The notes under the pieces were generated by a model that was not told where the DNA came from, made no database searches, and saw nothing but the letters and a program-made list of their open reading frames with translations. DNA of 64,000 nucleotides from Caprimulgus europaeus (taxonomy: Eukaryota; Chordata; Aves; Caprimulgiformes; Caprimulgidae), in the NCBI GenBank assembly GCA_907165065.1, contig OU015523.1:27574202-27638201 (forward strand). The letters run 5' to 3'. Position numbers and translations under genes: made by a program. Of this stretch, positions 36,506 through 48,434 are shown piece by piece; positions within the stretch are counted from its first letter, which is position 1; each line of letters starts with the position of its first letter.

Positions 36506-39500
36506 AGGCATAGCACAGAGAGCAGAGAGAGGGGCAGCCAGAGGTTGGCTGTGCATTTTAGGCAGACATCTCAGTGCTTCAGGGAAGCCCAGGCGAAGGG
36601 AAAGGTTGGGCATGTCAGGGCATCCAGGCAGTTCTTCCACATTTAGCTGCCTATGTTCTTGTCTCAGTTCCTCAAGGGATTCTTTCAGCCTCTGCCTGGC
36701 AAGCTCTGAGCCAAGTAGCCACAAATCTGCTGCAAAACCCTGACAGGGGCATGCTGGTCCCTCCAGGCTCAGGCCCACAGCTCCTGCAAGGCACATGTGC
36801 CTCTTCCCCAGGGAGGTACAGGGGCATTAGATCTGCTTGCTGCCATTTAGTCTTGTGGGATGGGATCTGTTAGACTTCCCTGCATGGGGCTGCAGGCTCC
36901 CTTCCTTTTCATTTGAATTAACGTTTGGAGTGAGTATCCAAATCCCCCTGACCAGTTTTCCAAATACCAGTCTTTCACAGCAAGACGTGGTTCTTTCTTA
37001 CCTACAAACCTCCCCCCAGTAATACAAATTGGGGCATGCTCGGAGCAGGAGCCACTTGGCAGGGTGAGATGCACAAGCACAGGTTACATGCATCTAGTTA
37101 TATGTCTGATTTGGAGGCAGAAAATCCATTTTTTTTCCCCTTGAAAGCCTTGTCATAGTGATATTCTGGGGCCAAACTCACCCTGGACATCACTGCAATT
37201 TCCCCATGCCAGAGCTAGGGTGCTGGACATGACATGTGACAACTGGAATATCATCCCAGAGCCAAGAGCTAGGGCTGTGGCACAGCCCTGGGATGCTGTT
37301 TCCCATGGTAGAAAAACAGGGCTTGTTTTTACACTTCCATAGGTGGAAGACTCATGTCCCACGTACCCTGACAGCCTGCAAACTGTGTGAGCTACCCCCG
37401 GGAAGATGGCCCACAGGACACCAGTGTAGCAGGAGCCAAATAGCCTCTGATGATGCCACCAAGCCAACAGCTCTTGCTTGGTGTTGCAAGACAGCGCTTG
37501 CAGCATAGCTCTGCTTTCCCTGTGTCAGAGTGTTTCCATCTCCACGTGGGATGGGGATCTCCGGGACTGTGATTCAATGTTACTCAGATTATTTCTGAAT
37601 GCTCACACATTTTTGAATGCGCAGCTGAAGGCCAGATTTTTCAGAAGAGTTACCAGCATCTCTGCAAATGCTCGGCACCCACAACACAGCCCTGTGCTTT
37701 TGAAAACCTGGTTACCCATGCAGGGTTTGAGATGGGAAGGGAGGAGGTTTGCCAAAAGCCTAGCTCCGGTCACGAGAGCTGGCCCTTTCCAAACTTGCAG
37801 CCCAAGTGGGTGTGGGTTAAAAATAGGCTTTGGGCATACCGCAGTCTGCCAGCCCTCTAAGGATCACAGGGTCAGTGAAACGGAATTTTCTACTACAGGC
37901 ATTTAATAATATTGAAATATTTCTATTAAAAATTGTTAAGGGGAGGCAGTAATCACAATGACAGCAATGGGGCCATGAGACCGTACCAGCTCAGTCTCTG
38001 TAAAAGGGTGTGAAGTACTCACTGGTTCAGCCTTAGGAAGTCCAAACATGCTCCCATCTCACTACCCTCACCCCTTGGACGGACACACAGGCACACACAC
38101 AACATGGCTTGAATAGCCCCTGGGGTGCTCAAGCCTCTCAGGAGTTACAAACGGCCCAGGGTCGAGATCCTCCAAAAGCACGGCACTTACCCCAAGCCTT
38201 TTACCCTAAAAGATGGATGTAAATGCAAAACAGTGTTTCCCTTTTTCATTCATGCCCATTCTTGGGATTACTTTAGAAGTTTTGTTCCGCCATTTATCTT
38301 CACTTGTTGGAGATGTCTTGACAAACTCCTGAGAATTAATTTCCCATCAGCTTTTTGCCTCCTCTTCTTGAACTGGCAGGTCAGATCTCACCATATGCAT
38401 TAGAAGAGGTTATCTGGATGGGCCACCCTGCTCCATTGTCCCTTCTTATGCCTGTCCCTGTCCCAGCAGGAAACCAGTGTCATGCACATGGAGAGAGTGC
38501 TGAGGGAATCAGACTCCTCTTCCGAGCAGCCCTCCACTCCCTGCCTGTCATCAATCATTGCATCCCGCTGCCAAAACCAATACAATTGGATCAGGCCCAA
38601 TACACGGGGTGTTTCCTGCGAGTCAGAAGTGTGCCTTTTAGTTTAATATATTCCCAATGTTGATCCTATTAGCAGGAAAAATCAATCAATCACTGTCAGC
38701 AAACATCACCAGCCTACAGATTGATCACAGTGTCAGGATTGTTGGAGGATTCTGCAGATGCAGAAGGCATTTGTTAAATGCTATTTTCAGAAAGACATAT
38801 ACATATATGTATAAGACACACATTTATACACGTCTTTGTCTGCTTAAAAAAAGGAAAAAACCCACACAGTTCCTTTTTTGTGAGTTGGTTGGGGTTTTGT
38901 TGTTGTTGTTTTGGTTTCTTGTGGGGGTTTTGTTGTTTTTTGTTTGGGTTTTTTTTTTACAAAAGGAGTCACGGTGCTGGTCACTTTTATGAGAAAAATC
39001 TTTTTGAGTAGGAAATTAGCAGAGTTTCAGGAGGAGGGGGGAGCTTGTTTTGTTCTTCCTGAGGGAGTCAAGCAGGGTTTGGCTTGCTGTGCCTAAGGGA
39101 AAGGAGTCCAGAGATGTATGTACCACAGGAGTAGGAAAGCTGCAGACTCTTTCCAAAGAGTAGAGCTGAGGCAGAAAAACCCGTCAACGTGCTCTGTGGG
39201 AGAGATATCCCACCAAGGTGTGAATCCAGCCATACCCCCTCCAGTGCTCAGCCTTCATTTGAGGCTATGCTGAATAGCCCACCAAGCTTCTCTCTCCACA
39301 CCCTCTGCTCCTTTCCCTCAGCAGAAATAATTCAATTCTTTAATGTTGCTCAAGTGACACAGAAAGGAGATTTCCTCTGCGACAGGCAGTGCAGGGAGCT
39401 GAGCGCACCAGGACTGCATGAACCTTTTCCCTATCCCAAACCCATTCCCCATCCCAAACCTGGGAAAGCCTGGTGATCCCACGAATCAGGCAGAAGCCAG

Positions 39501-39719
39501 TGTTTTCCCTCTCCAGCCTCAGCATCTCAGCAACAGCGGAAAGCGGGTGAGCTCCCGGCTCTCTGCAGCACTGTGAGCAAGCAGCAGGGCGCACCCAGCA
39601 CAAAAGGCACACAAAGAGGGGGGTGAGGGAGGGGGTAGTGTCCCAGGGGTAGTGTCCCAGACAGGATGGGGGAAATCTTTTTCCTAGTTGGAACACCATC
39701 CATGATGGGCAAAAAACAT
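36506..39719. other. Non-coding flank
   Basis: Unique non-coding DNA with a T/G-rich patch at about 38880-38960 and a small duplicated GGGGTAGTGTCCCA segment near 39633-39660. No supportable gene was seen. A PBX/MEIS-like arrangement (AATCAATCA next to CTGTCA) occurs near 38681-38700. Confidence 0.5.
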
Positions 39720-39744
39720 GGGGGGGGGGGGGGGGGGGGGGGGG
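39720..39744. repeat. Poly(G) run (25 G)
   Basis: Twenty-five consecutive G residues followed by CGCGGGCAGGGG. Such runs are hard to sequence, so the length is uncertain. G-quadruplex formation is possible. Confidence 0.9.
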
Positions 39745-42700
39745 CGCGGGCAGGGGAGGAGAAGTGGAATGAGTTGCAGTGAGAAATAAAATAAATTGAA
39801 AGTCTGTTGAGATATGAGATGTCAGAGGAGGGAAGGCTGCATAACTATGGCTCCTTCCCCTGTGCTCACTGGGATATATTTTTGGGACTAGTTTTTCCAG
39901 GGGTGGCATGTCTCTGCCAGGTACTGAGCAGAGGTGCTATGAGAAGGGATTTACCCCCTTGGGATCCTCCCTGTCTGCTCCTCACTTTTCAGGATGGCCA
40001 GTTCGAGCCATCTGACTCTGAGCTTGCATGAGGCTTAAGCCAGCATCCCCTGAAAGCCAGATGCTGTTTAAGTGCCAGAAGATGTCTTGGGCAATCACCT
40101 GTCCCCTGTAAAACATCCCAGGTATACTACAGGAACATGTGCTCTGTGTTAAGCTGGTCTGTGCCTGAGTGGACAGCCTGGTGTGACCTGCAGGCCATGA
40201 AGTGGGCAGCTCCAGCCCACATCTTGGCAGCACACCCTGGCAGGAGCAGCAGCCCCCTGGCTTGCTCATCTTTTCCAGGGAGGGTTTAACCAGAGCTGGG
40301 TTAAAGAAGGGATGCAGCCTCTCAGGGGCTGACTCTTTCCTGGCTCTTGGTTATGCTGAAGACAGAGATGGGAGCCACGGGGTTTCCCCAAACATGCCTT
40401 ACACATCACCAGTGTGCTGGGAATGGCTTTAATGCCACCTAACCAAGGCCTGGAGGAGGTCTGCAGGAATCACCCCAAATCGCACAGCCTTCCCCAACTG
40501 AGCACTTTGCAACTGTTCTGCAATTTAATTATTCCCACGTAGACAAAGTGCCAAGATGCCCTAATGGGAATGGGGCTCTCTAGGGGGAAGAGGAAGGGGC
40601 CACAGTGCCCCAGGCAGCCTTTACACCTCTTGAAGTGTTTTGTAGCAATGGGGCAGGGAGGAAGGAAGCATCACCCATCGAAGATGCTCACAGGAAAAGC
40701 TGTACTGAGATCAGGACTTACCTCTGGGTGCTGCTTGAGCACCATCCTGTCGTACAGACCTTGGCATCCCCAACCCAGAAGTGGGAGATAACCCCTGAAG
40801 CCATCCAGCTTCAGGGTGACTGTCTCTTGCCCACAAAAATGCAAAAAGCTAGTGAAGAAGAGGGGAGATGGGAGAAAGTGAGACACAAATTCACAGCATA
40901 TGTGCCCTGTGGAATGGAGAAGCCTCTCCTGAGGTGGGGCTCTGAAGAGTGGGATTTGCTTGAGACAACACAATAAACATACAATTAAGATTTCATTTCT
41001 TTTTTTAGGTCCACTGGGGAAAAATGCTCAGTAGCTTCATTAACAAACCTGTCCCTAATCCTAACCACACAAACCCACCCTTCTGAAAAAAACCGAAATT
41101 ATATTAGCAGAAATCCACCCTGTCTTAGCGAGTCTGTTAGTAAATGAACTTTTAATGTATTGGAAACATATTCATTATAATGTATAAAGAGGCAATTTTC
41201 ATTTTGTTTGTGTTCTTAAGAGTGTGACAGCGTCTTGTTTGCCACTGCCCCTGGGTATAAGCTATCATTGTGTAACTTAATTAGATATTCTACATGCTAG
41301 TGTGAGGGACATATGTCTATTCAGTGTAACAAACATCGAGAGTCTGCCACATGCTTTCATGTTTCTGCTACGTTGAAATAAAGGCAGAGCAAGTGCAAGC
41401 TCTCCCAAGGACCTGTGGCCTCAAACAGCTTGAACACAACCCGCCGGCATTCACCGATTGGTTACAGTTTATTAACAGCCCATAAACTTCTCATCTGCTC
41501 CTGGGCACTCGTTAGGGTTGTCACCTGCAACTGCCAAGAGCAGCACAATCGCTTTGCAGACGTGAATCGGGGTTTCTCAGACACAGCCTTGCTCACTTTC
41601 TCCTTCCTGGCTCCAGCAACGCTGACTTTATACGGGGCCCGAGGTTGGTTGAAGGTGACCCAAAATTAAACCCAAAAAGCCTGCTGGTGGAAGCTCAGCG
41701 CTGCCTCGTCCTTTCAGCTCACGAACCCACGGTGAGACACAAATGTGCTCAGGTTTCCAAATCCCAGCCTGAGGACCGCCGGCGAGCTGGAATCACCTGT
41801 TACATGTGCTCGGCCCCCACCTCTTGCCTACATTTTCCCTCACCAGAAAAGATGAAGCCAGTTCTGGCAAAATTAAGGGATTTAAGAAGATGAGAATGTC
41901 TGGCACTGAGTCAGATCAGTTAGCACAGGATCCCTGACCAGAGGCAGTGATGGAGGTTTAGAGACAGGGCACGAGCATGGAGAGAAAAGGTATTTCCCCA
42001 TATACTACTGTCTGAGCATCTGGACATCTACAGACACCATTAAATACTCGAGGAAAAATAGTCTTTGCCTTCACTGTGTAGTCCACATAGACAGCACAAC
42101 CACACCAAAATACCCAGGTGGCACATTCCATTTGGCTATGAGCCTGCAAAAACCCAGTCCTACATTCCCCTTTAAGCATCTCAGCAGCTTCATTTTCTGC
42201 AGCACTGTATGTTGGGTGCTTTATCTGAAAGCAGATCATGCCAAGCCTTTCTGACCATGCCTTCACATCAGACCAGAACAAGACCTTACCAACTGGGAGC
42301 TGGACAGGAAGGGATATCAGCCCTGCTATCATGCCAGGTAACCAAACACAGGTGCCTGGCTGGGGAAATTGGGTGGGATAATTGGCAGGAATTAATGACC
42401 TGCTCGCTTGCAGCAGAGACTCGTAGACTGGATACAGCAGCTTTGAGCAGGAGAAACAAACCCAGGGTGCGCATTTTTCTCCACAATTTCTCAGTGCAGT
42501 TGCAGTGCATCCTGTTAGTCCAGCATCTGCCTGCCCTTTGCTCGCACAGAGGGAACAGGTCCCCCACGGCAGCTGGGTATCTCTGCCCACCCCACGGTCA
42601 CAGCCAAGCCACACAAGAGCTGCCGTGGGCCAGCCAAGGGAGAGTTTCCAGCCTGGCTGCTGGCAGCAGCTTGCATTTGTGTTGTCCCAGCAGTGCTGGG

Positions 42701-43789
42701 CAATGAAAGAGGAAGAAACCCTGCTAGCAGTGACTGTCCTGGAAATACCATGTTTGACAAATGCTTTGCAAGGTGGATGTTGTTTAATCAAGTTTGTGGC
42801 AGGACTTCTAGTCTTATTATTAAAATATTACTTATGTATTCTTTTAAAGAGGAAAAAAGCTACAGTGCTTTGAATGTCTTTTGTGAAGCATGGATCTACA
42901 CACACACACGTGATCTTTCCAAAGCAGGTGGTGCAGCAACCCCAAAGTCAGGAGGAGTTCTGTAAGGCCCTGGGTGTGGACCCATATTTCACAGAAGCCA
43001 CAGACACTTCTGCACTGGCACACATACCACTCCAGTGCCTGGAGTGTGGGTGGGTGTGTTTTGTCACCAAGACTTCACTTGTAGTGTCCTCCCTTTTGGC
43101 TCTGGTCAGTGGTGTGGCCAGAAGGGCAAGGAATTACCTGCTGTCCTCAGCCCAGGCAAAAGCTTTTCTCATCTTCTTCCAGCACAGATTTTCAGCAGTG
43201 ACCTCGAAGCTGGGGTGCTGCTTGAGGCGGTGGCAAAGGCAGGGTTCAAGGTTACTGGGGAAAATTAGCCCTTGCTCCTCTCCTAGCCTGCCTCTGCTCT
43301 CTGGGCACAGTAATGGGCCACGTGAGGTGAAGAAGATGCTGTGGATCAAGTAGCTCTGGGAAGCTGAGCACACAAGAAGCCAAGTGAAGGTTTTGATGCT
43401 GATCATTTTAATGCCATTTTAGTAGTTTTAAATTAGGAATAGCCAAAAAAAAAAAAAAAACCAACAAACTAGATTAGAAACAGTGCAAGCAAATAACTGC
43501 TTTTGAGTGCTGCATGTGTCAGCATGTAAAGGCAGCGGAGGAACAGGTGAAGGCTTTTTATTTGTATTTTTTGTTCCCTGCTCACGTGCGCACACATGCG
43601 CATCCAGAATGCCTAATACTCCAGACACCTCTATCGAGAGGCCAAAACATGCTTCTTCCAGGTTTGCTCTTTAAGGAAACAAAACTGTTCTGTTTATCCT
43701 CACAAAGGCTCGTGCAAGGCGGGCCAGACTGCAAGCTAATCCCCACCACCTCCCGTCCCCGGACCGTCCGGTCCACCCTTGTCTGAACA
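39745..43789. other. Non-coding flank
   Basis: No gene or transposon recognised. The block 41000-41600 is AT-rich, unique and carries TTAATTAG (41277-41284) and other TAAT/ATTA cores, so it may be a conserved element. The 277-codon minus-strand frame at 41958-42791 has no recognisable domain. Confidence 0.45.
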
Positions 43790-43990
43790 TTCCCGTCAGA
43801 GCAACAGGGAGGGAATTCAGCTTTATGGGAACGATCTCAGCCTGACATGAGCAGGGCCGCTAATTACGGGCCCCGCGCTGCTCTGTATGCAGGGGGAGGT
43901 TTCAGCGGTACGCTCTGCCATGCTGTCCCGGCTATTGTTCGGCGTGCACATCAACCATCTGGAAAAAAAAAAGCTGTGAGAGCACCCCGC
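43790..43990. promoter_or_regulatory. Candidate enhancer with homeodomain, SOX and E-box cores
   Basis: A compact unique segment with CTAATTAC (43860-43867), ATTGTT (43934-43939) and the E-box CATCTG (43956-43961) inside CpG-containing sequence. This mix of neural motifs at about 11.5 kb downstream is suggestive of a regulatory element, but conservation is untested. Confidence 0.3.
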
Positions 43991-44186
43991 TCGCCTCGGC
44001 AATCTCCTGTGCGCTTCCTGCAAGAGGCGATCCACTGGCCACCAAGAAGGCCACAGCCACACTGCTGCTCCAGCATGTGAGGATGAGGATGGCTCTTTCA
44101 CACCATGCCACCAAGGAGCCTCTCAAACAGCTGTGTCTGCCCCGGGCGACTCTCACCCCGGTATTAGCATACGGCATCTGTCGCGG

Positions 44187-44309
44187 CTCTGAGCCCCGGC
44201 GCTGCAGGGCGGAGGGCTCTGCAGCATCTCTGAGCCCCGGCGCTGTAGGGCGGAGGGCTCTGCAGCATCTCTGAGCCCCGGCGCTGTAGGGCGGAGGGCT
44301 CTGCACCAT
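44187..44309. repeat. Minisatellite, 41-bp unit x 3
   Basis: Three head-to-tail 41-bp units begin at 44187, 44228 and 44269, each starting CTCTGAGCCCCGGCGCTG. Units differ by only a few substitutions (CAGGG versus TAGGG, and CAGCAT versus CACCAT at the end). The period is not a multiple of three and the frames shift between copies, so this is not a coding repeat. Confidence 0.95.
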
Positions 44310-46499
44310 CCTGCGATGAAGTCGGCACGCACACGCGTGGCTCTCCACCGCTCTCGCACCGCCACTCAGGCACAGCCGGCACACGGGGAGAGCCCGAAGC
44401 AGGCGCTGTGCTTCCTGCCAATGCCAGCACACAGTCTATGCTGTGCCGGGGCTGTGTGTGTCTCCTCTCCCCGCACTAAACACCCTACCCAAGGCATAAA
44501 ATTATTTTAAAATTTCAAAGTAGTTTTTATCTCATTTTTTGAGATGGTTATTTGAAGATATTAATGAGTAAGATCTGTTTTGCATAGTTTTAATTGCAAA
44601 GAAGTAAACCGGGCTTGTACTGGTGCCTCTTCTTGTTTTCTTGAAAGGCCTTTTTGGCACTATGGGGTTGGTGAAAGCAGGTTTGTCCAGGCCAGGATGG
44701 ACAAGCAATTTTCCACCACACCAGCATCTCTCGCACCCAAATGTACCCTGGCCTTGCTGTGAGGACACTGCACCTCTGCAAGCATTAACAGTTTAGCTAA
44801 TGAAAGAGAGGGAGGGAAATTATAAAAAGGAAACAGTGTAATTTGCAGCAACCTGAGGCTGGTCATTCTCACTATTTGGTGTGCTTACTTTTCCTGTTCT
44901 GCCAAGCCTTCCTTGCCAAACAGGCTCAGGAATAATTTTATTTACTGTTTTCTGAGGTGAAGGCTGTGGTGTTCTCCATGTATTCCTCCAGTGGGATTCT
45001 CAAAGGGGCTTCACTTCCCCACACCACCGAATGACCACACATGTGACAGATGTATAGGGGAATTTGGGCATCATTCCACTCAGCATGCAAAACCTAAGCG
45101 ACTTCTATAGTTAAATCCCATTTAACAAAGTGCCTCAAGGACCTAAGGTTCTTCATTACCCTGACTTGCAGGCACACAGAGAAGCTCACACAAATTCAGT
45201 CAGACCTGCAACATGCAGCATCATAGTTATTGCACACCAATCTGCCATGTGAACTCCTTACACCACACCAACCTTCCACTGTAGACAAGCCTTTAGGTCT
45301 CATGTGCTGGTCTTGTTCTCAACTGTGGCCACCTAAGCCACTTACACTTCTGACCTCCTGACACCTGTGCAGCACCACAGATCCGGGCCCAAAGCCACCT
45401 GTTTAAGCATCCTCCTCTGGCACATGTTTCCCTCTGCAAATCCTGAAAGAAAAACCACAGCCAAGACCTACCACTGAAGAGATTGTTTTGCCTTAAGTGA
45501 CAGGAATCCCAGCATGGCCAGCAGCACAGGACAGATTAGGACCACAAGCCATGCAGCACAGAAAGTGGGATTTCAGCTCCCCATTTCCCCAGGCATTCAG
45601 TCCATACTGGGCTGGGTGGCGGCAGTGGTGGTGAGTCCTCTTGCTCACTGGTGGTGAAGGTCTGGATAATAGCTTCTCCCAAATCTAAGCAAAACCAAAC
45701 TTTACCGAGGCAAGAAAAAGGCACAGCTCTGTCCTAGGAGGAGGGCAGGAGTGGAGAGTGGGGCTGAGAGCTGGAAGGCAGGATGCAGTGAGAGGACTCA
45801 AAGCATCGTCCCGTGGAGCCGGAGGGTGGTTAAACCCTATTTTTCAACCTTACTAGCTTGCTGCCAAAAACAGACAAACAAGAAAGATGTTTTAATCCAA
45901 ATTTAGGAGTAGTCAGGCACATACTCCTTACCACATGCAACTTGTGTTTCAGTTTAGCAGGTTCTTCTGTGCTTTACTGAATCCATAGGGCAGGTTGGGA
46001 TTTTCAAAGGCGCCTAAGGGAGTCAAACAGCCAGTCTCTATTTAATTGCAGTGGGATCTGAGTGTCTAATTCTCTTCAGGTTACTCTGAAAATCCTGTCT
46101 CTAACACCTATGTGTACAGCAGCCTTTGCAGCAGCCTTGTGCACCAGCTGTCAGGCTATGCAAAGATGAAGAGTCAACATCTTAGATTTGCATCCTCTGG
46201 TCTCAGGGCCGGATCCCATATCCCCTCATTCCCTCTTGGCATCTGAGATCACCCCATTTCCTTTCTCTGTGGACAGAGGGGCTTTGCTTCCTACATGCAG
46301 CAAGCAGCCATGGAAATTGCCCACGCTGCAAGGAGGTTGTGCCAGCAGAAAGCAGACCAGGTGAAGGGGGAAACAGTGTCCCTCTGTGCTCTCCATAAAG
46401 GAGGAGACCGGCTTTGTCTCCCAGTGCCTCCTGTTTTTGCAGGTGCTCTAGGAACTTGGCTGCAGGATGCCGGCCCACCACATCTATTACCTTTTGGAT
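44310..46499. other. Non-coding flank
   Basis: Unique non-coding DNA with no recognised gene, RNA or transposon. The first 150 bp continue the GC-rich context of the minisatellite. Confidence 0.5.
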
Positions 46500-47560
46500 G
46501 CCTATAATTAATCATTCATCCCTTTCTGGGCAGGGAGAATGGGAGTTTTGCCCGGCGCAGCCCCGGCCCTGGCTGCCTCCCTGCCAGCCCATTCGGCCGG
46601 TTTGTTCCCTTTCAGCCCCACTCTTCCTGCTGCTTTCTGCCCCCTCAATGGGGAAGGAGCGAAACCGGATGGCTGGCTTCAGCGCAGGGAAATGACTTCA
46701 GAGCCACCTTTGTTTCTCTCTTCATTTCTTTGCCCGCACTTGGCCGTGTGTCACTATGAAAGGACTCGTTTGAAGCCGTCTGGGACATCCAATAAGCGGT
46801 GCAGCTTCAGCCAGGAACCCTCGTATCTTTTTGGGTCGAGGGAGAGGCTGGGCCAAGCTGCCAACTTTCTGCAGCACAACTGACCATGACATTGGGCATT
46901 GTGTTTGAAATTAGCCACAGGCTTCCAAGCAAATTGTCCTTTTGGATTGTATCGGTGTAAGCCCTCTATAGAGTTTGGCTTTGGCTGCTGACTCCAGAAA
47001 GCCTCCAAGAATATTGCTTGCTCTTGTGATGAAAGCCAAGGCTTTGAAATGGATTTTATACACTAGCGTGTGTGATTTCACAGCTTGCTGGAGTGACTTT
47101 ATTTTGTGAAAGACTAGATATATTTTGCATGCATCTTCTATCATGTGACATTGTTAAAGTGAGCATTTGATTGCTTATTTCAAGCTGTTTGACAAAGGAA
47201 AAAAAAACCTAACTTTTTTTTTCTCATTATTTTCAGTGAGTTAAAACTGTGGCTAATCATCCATTTTGCATTAAGGTGTTTTGTGTTAACAGAGCATAGC
47301 GAACTGCTACAAGGTGATATATTTGTAGTTTGCATTTGCATTTTTGTGCATTTTTTACTAAAACATCCCAAGAAGCTACTGATGTCTGCAGCAAAACAGA
47401 AATATTCACTCAACAGCACTATTTGCAACTGAGATTTGAGTTTGCTTTTTGAGTGGCTGCATTTTAACAGAAGTAGTCACTGTGTTTGAATTAGAAATTA
47501 CTTTCAATCCATCCTTTGCAGTTACTGTGCTCATCTGCTTGCATTTAGAAAATGGATTAT
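46500..47560. promoter_or_regulatory. Candidate conserved non-coding element
   Basis: A unique block with TAATTAAT near 46505-46512, CCAAT near 46788-46792, several ATTGT/ACATTGTT SOX-type cores (for example 47148-47155) and TGCATGCAT. It is repeat-free between repeat-bearing neighbours. Enhancer function is inferred only. Confidence 0.25.
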
Positions 47561-47736
47561 TAATACAAAAACAAGAAAAAAACCCAAGAATTTGCCGCAG
47601 CCACCACATACATCACCCTCTTTACTAACCCCAGAGGGTATGTTAGCTCAGATGATACACATTTGTCCTGGCAATATGCTGAATTCCCACCCAATCCAGC
47701 ATAAAATAAAGGCTTAAAACTTATGGATTACGTTTA

Positions 47737-47811
47737 GTGTGTGTGCGTGTGTGTGTGTATGTGTGTGTGAGTGTGAGTGTGTGTGTGAGTGTGAGTGTGT
47801 GTGTGTGTGTG
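47737..47811. repeat. TG dinucleotide microsatellite
   Basis: An imperfect TG array with interspersed GTGTGAGTGTGAGTG units. It generates C/V-rich artefact frames. Confidence 0.95.
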
Positions 47812-48376
47812 CAATATCCAGAGGTGCAGGTGCCACAGCCCCCACAATGGTCCCAGCACAGCAAGAGGGGACTCAGAGCCACTTCAGTGGCAGTTGTGTG
47901 CCACCCTTGTATGCCCAGTGTCTCCCCGAAAAGCAGTGGGACCCCTTGGCAGGTCTCTCTGGTGGCAGGACCCACCAGGGAGGGAGGAGGGCAGCCAGTC
48001 TGTATCACAGCTTTATGAGCATCCAGAAAATGCCAGGCAAGAGCTGACTTATAAATAGGAGGCAGCCGGTATCGCTTCCTCCCTTGGGTGTCATTCTCCC
48101 CTCTCCCTGCAACACTAATTTGCCTGTTTCTTTCCTATTTTTTCTCCTTCTGCCTTCTGTCTAGTAGGGTGGCCAATTCAGTCACCCACCACAAACGCCT
48201 TTTTTTTCTTGTAATCAAGAAGGTGACTTGAACACAATGAATAAGGCCAGCTCTGGTCCAGGTTTGCCAAGTCTGTGCCGACAGAAGAGGCTGTGTGCCA
48301 TGCCTATAAGCGTGCCAGGAGCTAGCCTGCAAGCGTGAGAGTCTGAGAGGAGACCCTTGCTTTCTTTTTGAGAGTC
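47812..48376. other. Non-coding flank
   Basis: Unique sequence between two microsatellites. Nothing supportable was seen in it. Confidence 0.5.
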
Positions 48377-48378
48377 TT

Positions 48379-48428
<50 letters not shown>

Positions 48429-48434
48429 TTCCTT
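48377..48434. repeat. TTTC tetranucleotide microsatellite
   Basis: A nearly pure TTTC array of about 11 units, with a short TCTC lead-in. The KKER-rich minus-strand frames here are artefacts. Confidence 0.95.

Noticed and set aside
41958-42791. 277-codon minus-strand frame
   Set aside because: No domain, no promoter or splice context, ordinary base composition. Probably chance.
44187-44309. CRISPR-like or coding interpretation of the 41-bp repeat
   Set aside because: Units are directly contiguous with no spacers, the period is not a multiple of three, and the genome is animal.
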